Both the position numbers and the translations under genes were made by a program. A stretch of 34,338 bases of DNA from positions 1-34,338 of the forward strand of contig JAGQPR010000025.1 of assembly GCA_020426625.1 (NCBI GenBank), in the 5' to 3' direction. The notes beneath the pieces were generated by a model. The model had not been told where the DNA came from. It made no database searches and saw only the letters and a program-made list of their open reading frames with translations. Positions 1 through 7,066 of this stretch are shown piece by piece (the first letter of the stretch is position 1; the number at the start of each line of letters is the position of its first letter). The stretch comes from Planctomycetales bacterium (lineage in GTDB: Bacteria > Planctomycetota > Planctomycetia > Pirellulales > Pirellulaceae).

Positions 1-193
1 TCGCGTGTGCCCGCTCGCGACTCACCCGAGGGCCCGAGGGAGAGTAAGGTTGGTGGCGATCAGCGAGAAGTGTCCAATTTTTCGGCTTTTTTGTTTTCTT
101 CGACACAATCCCGCCAATTCGGCAACGAATAGCCTGACGCAGCGTTTATGGAAGAACGCCCACCATTTTCTCCAAATGCACAGAGGGACCTCG

Positions 194-817
194 ATGGCTA
201 ATCACGTCACGTCGACAGCGGCGTTCAACTTGAGTCGAATATTGCTTGGCTCGGCGTTTGTCGTCGTTCTCGCTGCCATGCTTGCGTGGGCCGTGCGAAT
301 TCACCGCATTGAATCTTCACGTCGAGCGCTCGACCAACTGAACGCAACTCACTTCTGGCAGCACCAAACCTTTGGTAGCCAGCCTCATAGCATCAGTCCG
401 CTACGGAGAATTGCGGCGCGATGGCTGGGAGATTCGACAGTATCCGGTCTGTCGGTTGTGAATATCGACGCTCAAGCGGAGGATCAACAACTTGGCTTCA
501 TCGATTCACTCTATGAAGTGCGAACACTCAAGCTCTGCTCTGACTTGGCAACCGATAGGACGCTAGAATTGATCAGCAAGCTGCCCAATCTCAAGAATCT
601 GACATTGGTCGGCAGCAAATTCACGATTCGCGGTTTGCTTCAATTGAGACAAGCCAAGTCCCTGCAGCGACTAACGCTTGGCGCCGACCAACTAACGCCG
701 ATGCAGTTTGCTGTTCTGTCTGACGCAGTTCCCTGTCTCGAATTGTTGTCCCGATCCGTATCGCAGACTCCAGAATACGACCCGCCGCAAAGTGGGCAAG
801 GTCGACTTATTTTGTGA
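194..817 (+). CDS. Membrane-anchored leucine-rich-repeat protein
   Basis: Small protein of about 207 aa. The open frame extends upstream to base 5, but the ATG at 194 has a purine-rich AGAGGG about 6 nt upstream and puts a single hydrophobic helix at residues 14-34, so this start is preferred. After the helix there is a linker. From about residue 100 on there are leucine-rich repeats of the cysteine-containing/planctomycete type, for example LPNLKNLTLVGSKFT and AKSLQRLTLGADQLT. It is probably an N-terminally anchored protein with the repeats outside the cytoplasmic membrane. Its function is unknown; such repeats normally bind proteins. Its last 178 bases overlap, antisense, the end of the minus-strand gene at 640-1224. 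The LRR pattern continues into the overlap, so this frame is coding there. Confidence 0.7.
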   Translation: MANHVTSTAAFNLSRILLGSAFVVVLAAMLAWAVRIHRIESSRRALDQLNATHFWQHQTFGSQPHSISPLRRIAARWLGDSTVSGLSVVNIDAQAEDQQLGFIDSLYEVRTLKLCSDLATDRTLELISKLPNLKNLTLVGSKFTIRGLLQLRQAKSLQRLTLGADQLTPMQFAVLSDAVPCLELLSRSVSQTPEYDPPQSGQGRLIL

Positions 818-1224
818 ATCGGCACCGAGGTTTCACGGCCCATAGACAATTTCAAGTCGATATGGCGACGACGAGCTTCTAGCTCATACCGCTCACTGCA
901 TTCCTTACAAACCAACAAGTGGTCCTTAACTCTTTGATTCATGTCCGCGTTCAGCTCGTTGGCAAAGTATCGGTCTGTGCAGGCAGACACTATTTCGCAA
1001 CTCAGCCCGAGTCTAAGAAGCTGCTGCGAATGCATTTGCCGCGATTGCCAAACCAATACGCCGACGGCTAACAGCACCAAGCTCGTACACACCGTTGCTG
1101 CGCCCAAAATCGCAAACTCATGCCGCTTTCCTTCGACAAGTCTGGCATTCGTGGCAAAATTGCGCAATTCCCCAACTTGGCAGGGGCGCCAAGATTCTGA
1201 GGATGGTTCGCTGGTCTGTTTCAT
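640..1224 (-). CDS. Small membrane protein with zf-HC2-like zinc-binding motif
   Basis: Predicted 194 aa. Residues 38-58 form one hydrophobic helix. They are followed by a putative anti-sigma-type zinc site: C82, then H102-x3-C106-x2-C109 (HLLVCKEC). In classical anti-sigma factors the zinc finger comes before the membrane helix; here it comes after, so its side of the membrane may differ. The gene starts 10 bp after the stop of the Crp/Fnr gene and has AGGA about 8 nt before the ATG, so the two are probably co-transcribed. Residues 137-194 are antisense to the LRR gene and look low in information (Cys, Ser and Arg rich). The true product could be functionally complete before the overlap. It could be a redox- or zinc-responsive regulator partner, but no specific role can be assigned. 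Confidence 0.55.
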   Translation of the reverse strand: MKQTSEPSSESWRPCQVGELRNFATNARLVEGKRHEFAILGAATVCTSLVLLAVGVLVWQSRQMHSQQLLRLGLSCEIVSACTDRYFANELNADMNQRVKDHLLVCKECSERYELEARRRHIDLKLSMGRETSVPIHKISRPCPLCGGSYSGVCDTDRDNNSRQGTASDRTANCIGVSWSAPSVSRCRDLACLN

Positions 1225-1234
1225 CGAGGTGTTC

Positions 1235-2044
1235 CTAAACTCTCGTTACACCGGGAACGCTGCGCGCGATATTGTCGACAGCCGATCGTCCATTGCGCGC
1301 GCCAGTTTCATCTCTGCCGAGGTTGTCTCGACCTGCTGCGGGAGAAAAATTTCCAGGCTTGGCAGAGCCGCCACCAGTCAAACGGGGTAGGTCCAGAAGC
1401 ACGAGTTTCTGCCGTTTGATCAGCAATAGGCCTTCCTGTTGCATTTCACCAAGCAAGGTGGTGACCGTTTCACGAGTGGCGCCAATGATTGACGCTAGAT
1501 CCTGGTGGGACAAGCGAATTCCTAACACCACGCCCTCGCTGGTTGGATATCCATATTGCTGTGAGATTTCCAGCAGCAGATGAATCAAACGGTCGCGGCT
1601 ACTACGGAACAGCAAGCTCTTTAGCCTGCGCTCGACTCTTTTGCGACGAAGTCCTATCAACTTGGTGACACCGAGGGTAAGCGATGCGTTGGACTCCATC
1701 AAATCCCGCAAGTGGTCCGCTGGCAGAGCAATAATGGTTGATTTTGTGGTGGTCTCAGCTCGCTCTTCTCGCGGCCCAGGCTCAACCAACGCTAATTCGC
1801 CAAACACCTCTCCGGGTTCAATGAATGACAGAATACACTGCTTGCCTTCGGGGGTGGTCGAACAAATACGAACGCGACCTTCGGCTAGCAAGAATGCGCC
1901 ATCCGAAATATCGTTAGGTAGGTAAACCGAAGTACCCTTGGGAAACTTGCGTACACGAGCTCTTAGCTCAAGGGCTGCAAGTTGTTCGTCATCCAACTTT
2001 TGGAAGAGCGAACAGTTTTTTACGTGCCAGAATGCATTAGCCAT
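1235..2044 (-). CDS. Crp/Fnr-family transcriptional regulator
   Basis: 269 aa. The N-terminal cyclic-nucleotide-binding-type beta-roll spans residues 15-115 and includes the phosphate-cassette-like GEVFGELALVEPGPREERAE. A long dimer helix follows (about 120-145). The C-terminal winged helix-turn-helix lies at about 165-215, with LSHQDLASIIGATRETVTTLL as its recognition region. There is no N-terminal cysteine cluster of the FNR iron-sulfur type, so it is not a classic oxygen sensor. A tail of about 48 residues (222-269), rich in Gly, Arg and Asn, is longer than usual for the family. The ATG at 2044 has GGA about 6 nt upstream. The gene is followed 10 bp later by the zf-HC2-like membrane protein. 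The effector and targets are unknown. Confidence 0.9.
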   Translation of the reverse strand: MANAFWHVKNCSLFQKLDDEQLAALELRARVRKFPKGTSVYLPNDISDGAFLLAEGRVRICSTTPEGKQCILSFIEPGEVFGELALVEPGPREERAETTTKSTIIALPADHLRDLMESNASLTLGVTKLIGLRRKRVERRLKSLLFRSSRDRLIHLLLEISQQYGYPTSEGVVLGIRLSHQDLASIIGATRETVTTLLGEMQQEGLLLIKRQKLVLLDLPRLTGGGSAKPGNFSPAAGRDNLGRDETGARNGRSAVDNIARSVPGVTRV

Positions 2045-2475
2045 ACTTTTCCGTACTTCGCTCGAGTCTTCGCCGGGCCCGCGAAGCCCTTAAATCCATT
2101 GATTCTCCCCACCGCAGCCCCATTAGTACGAGCACAATGCACTTCAAGTTTACCTCGAACGCCATCATTCGGGCCAATTCGCGATTTTACCACATACTGA
2201 CTTGTAATTTGGCCCAGAAGCACAGAATCGCCTGCTAGAGGGGGGCTCGCGGAAGCCGCGATGATGCGACTCTGCGTATTACAGGCTGCCAGGCTGTACA
2301 CGAACCGTAGTGCGGGCTGCCAGCCTTCTAACAGAAACATAAAATTAGAAAAAAACGCAGGCTAGTAGCCTGAACTACGAAAGCATGGAACCAATAACGC
2401 TCTGAGCTTTACCGCTAACAACGTAGTTCAGGCTGCCAGCTTACAAAAAAGGATCCATCAAGCGAACAAACTATC
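2045..2475. other. Intergenic region with repeats and divergent promoters
   Basis: 431 bp between the divergently transcribed Crp/Fnr regulator and the sulfatase. It must hold both promoters, but no convincing -35/-10 pair or TTGAT-N4-ATCAA Fnr-type operator was found. Bases 2281-2444 hold several copies of a short dispersed repeat, described separately. No protein-coding frame with believable content was seen; the minus-strand frame at 2020-2340 is repeat-derived. Confidence 0.6.
2281..2444. repeat. Cluster of short CAGGCTGCCAGCCTG-type repeats
   Basis: Direct copies lie at 2306-2328 and 2422-2444, sharing the frame CGTAGT..(A/G)GGCTGCCAGC. An inverted copy lies at 2357-2379 (GCAGGCTAGTAGCCTGAACT...), and a partial copy (ACAGGCTGCCAGGCTGT) at 2281-2297. 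The copies at 2357-2379 and 2422-2444 can pair as a stem with about 19 of 23 positions matching around a 42-nt loop. Such short imperfect palindromes are dispersed, REP-like elements. Their role here (mRNA structure, transcript end or passive repeat) cannot be decided from the sequence. Confidence 0.7.
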
Positions 2476-3948
2476 ATGACAAAACCGCTATTTCAGAGAA
2501 CTTGCGCGATCGAATCGGTTTCGATTGCTTGCAGGCTAGCAGCCTGCAGTGCATTCTTGGTAACCTACACTGCTTTGCTGGCCGACCAACCGAACATTGT
2601 GGTCTATCTGTCTGATGATCATTCACAGTTCGATTCCAGTCTGTACGGCAACAAGAACATCCCGACGTCCCAATTTGAAAGACTTGCGGCTGATGGAATG
2701 ACTTTCACGCATGCTTTCGTAGCATCACCATCATGCGCGCCAAGTCGTGCGGCGATGCTGACGGGGCTGATGCCAGCTCGCAACGGTGCGGAAGCCAATC
2801 ACACATTCCCGAAACCAGGTACACACACTCTGATCCAAGACCTGCAAGCGGTGGGTTACGAGGTTGCATCCTTTGGCAAGGTGGCACACGGTGCACCCAA
2901 GCAAGTCGAGCCCTACGGCTTCGACTACGTTGCAGGCGCCCAACGGATCGATCAATTGCGGAAGAGAGTCGTCGACTTTCTGAAAGACCGACAAAACAGC
3001 GGGAACAGTAGCAAGCCATTGTGCCTGTTCGTCGGCACAACGAATCCTCACGTGTCCTGGAACAGCCCGACAACATTTGATCCGGCTGAGGTGGAATTTC
3101 CACCACACCATCTAGATACTCCGTCCACTCGTGCTCACCGTGCTGCCTATTATCAGGAGATCAAGGAACTCGACTCATTTCTTGGCCAATTGCGGACCAT
3201 CGCAGCCGAAAATCTCGGAGACGATGTGCTGTTCATTCATACCAGCGACCATGGTTCGCAGTGGCCATTCGGGAAATGGAATCTTTACGACTATGGTATT
3301 CGTGTTCCGTTTGTTGCTGCTTGGAATGGAAAAATCGCTGCGGGAACCGAATCCGATGCGTTGGTTAGCTGGATCGATCTCTTGCCAACAATTCTCGAAT
3401 GCGTCGGAGGCAAATTGCCTGAAGGCTTGGACGGACGGTCGTTCGCGGGCGTCCTGCTGGGAAATCGCGATCACCACCGGGACGTCATCTTCACGACGCA
3501 TACCGGCGACGGAAACAAGAACATCTTCCCAATTCGTAGCATTCGCACTCGAGAGTGGAAACTAATCCACAATCTACATCCTGAGTTTGCGCATACGACT
3601 CACTCGGACCTGGACCGCAAGCCTATGGCGGGAGCGTACTGGACAGAGTGGACGGAACTCGCCAAGACGGACGCGCGGGCGAGACAGATCGTCGATCGCT
3701 ATTACCAGCGTCCCGAGTGGGAGTTGTTTCACGTCAGTGAGGATCGCTGGGAGCAAACCAATCTAGTTGACGAACCTTCGCAAACGGAACGCATCGCGGA
3801 CCTTAAAGAGCGCCTTGCCGCATGGCTCCAGGACCAGGGCGACCAGCAATCCGTCCATAGCGAACCACGGCGGCTCAGCGAACCTCAACATTGGCATCCC
3901 GATTTCTTTGGAATGCAGGTCGAGGAGAACGATGCCGGGCCCAAATGA
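2476..3948 (+). CDS. Exported sulfatase (formylglycine-dependent)
   Basis: 490 aa, alkaline phosphatase superfamily, arylsulfatase type. A signal peptide covers about residues 1-36, with probable cleavage after LLA. The mature part opens with the metal-binding segment PNIVVYLSDDHS (D47, D48). The signature SCAPSRAAMLTG follows; C87 in C-x-P-S-R is the residue converted to formylglycine. A second metal site is HTSDHG (D258, H259) with nearby K267. Family knowledge says it hydrolyses sulfate esters, and iduronate-2-sulfatase-like or choline-sulfatase-like substrates on algal polysaccharides are typical in planctomycetes. The exact substrate is not readable. A perfect 7-bp hairpin related to the upstream repeats lies inside the signal-peptide codons (2531-2547). 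The gene stands alone, convergent with the FMN-domain gene. Confidence 0.93.
   Translation: MTKPLFQRTCAIESVSIACRLAACSAFLVTYTALLADQPNIVVYLSDDHSQFDSSLYGNKNIPTSQFERLAADGMTFTHAFVASPSCAPSRAAMLTGLMPARNGAEANHTFPKPGTHTLIQDLQAVGYEVASFGKVAHGAPKQVEPYGFDYVAGAQRIDQLRKRVVDFLKDRQNSGNSSKPLCLFVGTTNPHVSWNSPTTFDPAEVEFPPHHLDTPSTRAHRAAYYQEIKELDSFLGQLRTIAAENLGDDVLFIHTSDHGSQWPFGKWNLYDYGIRVPFVAAWNGKIAAGTESDALVSWIDLLPTILECVGGKLPEGLDGRSFAGVLLGNRDHHRDVIFTTHTGDGNKNIFPIRSIRTREWKLIHNLHPEFAHTTHSDLDRKPMAGAYWTEWTELAKTDARARQIVDRYYQRPEWELFHVSEDRWEQTNLVDEPSQTERIADLKERLAAWLQDQGDQQSVHSEPRRLSEPQHWHPDFFGMQVEENDAGPK
2531..2547. repeat. Palindromic repeat inside the sulfatase signal-peptide codons
   Basis: GCAGGCT-AGC-AGCCTGC is a perfect 7-bp inverted repeat with a 3-nt loop. 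It closely matches the intergenic copy at 2357-2371 (GCAGGCTAGTAGCCT). It encodes part of the hydrophobic core (CRLAAC) of the signal peptide. Confidence 0.7.
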
Positions 3949-4042
3949 ACGAGCAAACACAACAAATGAGATTTGCATGCTTTTAGACTGTTTGCAGCTG
4001 GCAGCGCTGGGTGTAAAAAGCTTCGCCTGGCGCGTCCAATCG

Positions 4043-5368
4043 CTAGCGTGCCCCCTTAGCTAGAGCCTTGGCCGTTGCATTCACGATTGCCGCTGAAGTG
4101 ATCGTCGCGCCGCTAAAACCATCGATACCATTCACGCTTTGCTCCCGCAGGATTTGTTGCGGAGTATCATCCAGCGCTGAATAAAATTGCTTTTCCTGGT
4201 GGCTGACCACCTTCAAACTGGTCATTTTGCCCGCTGAAACCACAACCTCAACAGACAGTGGGCCATTGTAGCCTGTACTTGATTCCTGGTAGCTACCATC
4301 GGCGACTTTGGCTGGGACAGCTCGGTCGGCGAGCCGAATGGACTCGATGCTTTCTTGAGCACGGCTGGCAAACCGCTTTCTGTATTCTTCATTGCGATGT
4401 TTGTCGGACGCGATGACTTTTTCATAGAATTCGATTGCCTCGTCATTGCGTCCGGCAATGCGAAGAGCATCCGCCGCCAAAGTCATGGCCATGCCTTCCT
4501 GATTGCCGCCTTCATAGACTCTGGCTAGTCGCAAAGCGTTGTCCATTTCGCCGAGCTCGGCCAAAAGTTTAATTGCCGAAGGCGGCAAGATTGGCTGTGT
4601 CAGGTATTGAACAGCCATATCGCGACTACCAAGCCGATAATAACACTCGGCCAACTTGATTCCCAGATCATCGCGGGCAGAAGCGCTTGACTGTTCAAGC
4701 CAATATGCAGCTCTGGCATAATCTTGCATCAGCTCAAAATACATGCGACCCAATGTTCGTCGATCCCGATCTAGCAATGCTGGCTGTTTTTCGTGGGTCG
4801 CCATGATTTCATGAACCAACTTGATGCCGGCTCGCCATCTCGCTGGGTTCGGGTTTACGACATCCCAGAAAAACTGTCCGACATTCTTCTGATTGTTCCA
4901 AGGTCCATCAGCCTTTAACGGCCAACTGCGATCCAATTGTGCTGGATAGTTTCCAACGGTTGACTTCAGCCAATCCGGCGGTGCGGCGGCCGCTGCGATC
5001 AATTTTTTGACCTCGGCTTCACTTCGTTTTACCGGCAAATTCGTAGTCGGCGCCGATCCAGAATCCGCGGCACCAGCGGGCATGGGAGTCAAAACATGCC
5101 GTTTGCCCTTGAGGGTTACGGCATGCACGTCGCTAAATTGGTAGGTCTTGCGTATGGTCTGCTGGCCGATCTTGGATTCCAAGTCAAATTGCTTTTCCGC
5201 TGGCTTGATGTCGACAACCGTTCCATTCAGCTTGGATCCATTCAGAAATTCGACGACGTCGTCTTCAGCCAATGCCGGAATAGACAATATTAGCAAGGGC
5301 GCGAGCAGAGTGACGGAAGAAATGCAACGGGGCAATAGAAACTGCGGCCAGTTATTCGTCGAGAGCAT
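4043..5368 (-). CDS. Exported protein with helical-repeat region and C-terminal FMN-binding domain
   Basis: 441 aa. The signal peptide is residues 1-34 (cleavage after ALA). Residues 35-95 look like a small beta domain (VVEFLNGSKLNGTVVDI). The middle (about 175-345) is helical and TPR-like, with repeated tyrosine- and alanine-rich helices. The C-terminus (about 355-435) matches the FMN_bind family: DGSYQES..., then D416-G-F-S-G-A-T422. In this family the Thr of the S/T-G-A-T motif carries FMN through a phosphoester bond made by the flavin transferase ApbE. It is probably a periplasmic or cell-surface flavoprotein in electron transfer, but its partners are not in this window. It converges on the sulfatase across 94 bp that hold only a weak GC hairpin near 3995-4010. 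Confidence 0.8.
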   Translation of the reverse strand: MLSTNNWPQFLLPRCISSVTLLAPLLILSIPALAEDDVVEFLNGSKLNGTVVDIKPAEKQFDLESKIGQQTIRKTYQFSDVHAVTLKGKRHVLTPMPAGAADSGSAPTTNLPVKRSEAEVKKLIAAAAAPPDWLKSTVGNYPAQLDRSWPLKADGPWNNQKNVGQFFWDVVNPNPARWRAGIKLVHEIMATHEKQPALLDRDRRTLGRMYFELMQDYARAAYWLEQSSASARDDLGIKLAECYYRLGSRDMAVQYLTQPILPPSAIKLLAELGEMDNALRLARVYEGGNQEGMAMTLAADALRIAGRNDEAIEFYEKVIASDKHRNEEYRKRFASRAQESIESIRLADRAVPAKVADGSYQESSTGYNGPLSVEVVVSAGKMTSLKVVSHQEKQFYSALDDTPQQILREQSVNGIDGFSGATITSAAIVNATAKALAKGAR

Positions 5369-5692
5369 GTGGACTATGGTTTCTTCAATGTAATTGAGTT
5401 CGAAAGACTGCTAGAAGTGCTAACAGCCTGACAGAAACGAAATTCCATCTTAGTCTATGTTGTCGGAAGTGTCAGGACAGAACCAGCGCTTGACGAAGTA
5501 CCTGGTCGCGGGCTCGAATCGCTTCGCTGCAAGCATCGTCGTGTTGGACCGTCGATTGGGCTGAATAATGGGTACTTGCGTACTGCACATCTGCTAAGCG
5601 CCAAAGCAAAGCGAGAGGGTAAGTTTTTGGCCCCTTTCAGGGACCTTGCTGACGCTACCGTCTCTGCCGGTCGTACTAACTAACTATGGGGC
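5369..5692. other. Intergenic region without recognised genes
   Basis: 324 bp between the start of the FMN-domain gene and the end of the DUF1552 gene, both on the minus strand. It must contain the promoter of the FMN-domain gene. An imperfect GC-rich inverted repeat occurs near 5629-5645 (GGCCCCTTTCAGGGACC), which may help end transcription after DUF1552, but there is no T-run. No small open frame looked convincing. Confidence 0.45.
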
Positions 5693-7066
5693 TTACGATA
5701 GACTCATCGCCTGAAATGAGTCACCGAAGCGATTCTTCGCAAGGCCCATCTTCTGCATGATGGAAAGATATAGATTGCAGGCTCGACGAGATTCTTCGGC
5801 AGCAGAACTAAGATCGATGATTCCGCCCCGTGGTACAGATCCACTTCCGCGCCCAGCCAGGACCACAGGCATCTCATCCGCCTGGTGGCGGTCACCATCA
5901 AAAAGATTCGAGCAGAGCATTATCAGCGAGTTGTCAAGCAGCGACGAACCACCTTCGTCGATGGCTTGCATGCGGTCCATCAAATAGCGCAGTTGCTGTA
6001 CATGGAATTGATTGGTCCGCAAATACATGCTTTCCAGTTTTGGATCGCGTCCATTGTGGGTGAGATCTAAATGCAAACTGCCTTCGACCCCTTCGAGGAA
6101 ACCGAAGTTCATCTGCGACAGGTCGTTGTTCAACATGCATGTTGCGATTCGGGTCTTGTCCATTTGGAAGGCAAGCACAATCAAATCGAGCATCAGCCGC
6201 ATGTGCTCGGCAACGTTCTGTGGCAATTCTTCCTCGGGGCGCCCGAATGTAGGTTGCGAAGCGGATGGTCGCCACCCTTCCAGCGATTGAGTTTTCTGCG
6301 CTCGGTCGATGCGAATCTCGATATCCCGAATCGATTCGAGGTATTCGTCCAGTTTGTTCCGGTCGTCTGCGGAAACGCCACGGCGGACGCGGCGTGCATC
6401 TTCGGTTAGAGCATCCAAAATACTTCGATCCAGTTCGCGAGACTTGCCTCCACCGACAATCAGGTCATACACTCGAGCTGGGTAAATTTCCTTGGTGGCC
6501 GGACGGGTGTCACTGGCCCACGAAATACATGAGCCATAGATCATCGACAAGCCATCTTCCAATCGCAGTTCAGTCGGTTCGACACCCAATACCAAACTCG
6601 GTAAATCCGTGTTTCTGCCAAGCTCTTCCGCCAGCACCTGGTCCATCGATTTGCCAGCACGAATTTCTGATTGCTCGTTGCTGATCCATGCACCTGAGAG
6701 CAAGTTGGCCATGCGGCCCATATGAGGACTGGGATGCAGCGCAGCCTGCGGATTAAAAAGCCCTTTAATGAACAACACGTCATCAGCCAAATCTTGAAGC
6801 GGCGTCAAGCATTGCCCAAATTCGGTCCGACCTGCTTGGCGTTTCGCCCACCAGTGCTCTGGTTCGACCCCATTTGAAAAATAGAGGCACCCAAAGCGAA
6901 GCGGCGGCTTGTTCGTCGAATCGTCAGCGTCGCTCTGCTTGCCGGACTCGTCAGCCCAGGCCGAAAGCGACTGCAGCCAAGGCAGTGCAAGAGTTGTCGT
7001 CGTGCCCGCAATGCAGTTGCGCAGAAAGCCCCGGCGAGCCTGAATGTTCGGTCTTGCGTATGACAT
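5693..7066 (-). CDS. DUF1552 family Tat-exported protein
   Basis: 457 aa from the ATG at 7066. An in-frame TTG at 7069 is also possible. A twin-arginine-like signal, ARRGFLRN, precedes a hydrophobic stretch ending near LSAWA, so export by Tat is likely. The body carries the DUF1552 pattern, for example [36 protein letters not shown] and [22 protein letters not shown]. Planctomycetes encode many such proteins, almost always beside a DUF1592/DUF1588 cytochrome-like protein, as here. Their biochemical role is unknown. Its ATG overlaps the stop of the upstream gene by one base (TGATG), so translation is probably coupled and the two products made together. Confidence 0.9.
   Translation of the reverse strand: MSYARPNIQARRGFLRNCIAGTTTTLALPWLQSLSAWADESGKQSDADDSTNKPPLRFGCLYFSNGVEPEHWWAKRQAGRTEFGQCLTPLQDLADDVLFIKGLFNPQAALHPSPHMGRMANLLSGAWISNEQSEIRAGKSMDQVLAEELGRNTDLPSLVLGVEPTELRLEDGLSMIYGSCISWASDTRPATKEIYPARVYDLIVGGGKSRELDRSILDALTEDARRVRRGVSADDRNKLDEYLESIRDIEIRIDRAQKTQSLEGWRPSASQPTFGRPEEELPQNVAEHMRLMLDLIVLAFQMDKTRIATCMLNNDLSQMNFGFLEGVEGSLHLDLTHNGRDPKLESMYLRTNQFHVQQLRYLMDRMQAIDEGGSSLLDNSLIMLCSNLFDGDRHQADEMPVVLAGRGSGSVPRGGIIDLSSAAEESRRACNLYLSIMQKMGLAKNRFGDSFQAMSLS

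Noticed and set aside
2020..2340. Minus-strand open frame of 106 codons upstream of the Crp/Fnr gene
   Set aside because: Its N-terminal half is translated repeat sequence, and it overlaps the start of the Crp/Fnr gene. There are no family features.
5629..5645. Possible intrinsic terminator after the DUF1552 gene
   Set aside because: The stem is imperfect and no T-run follows on the transcribed strand.
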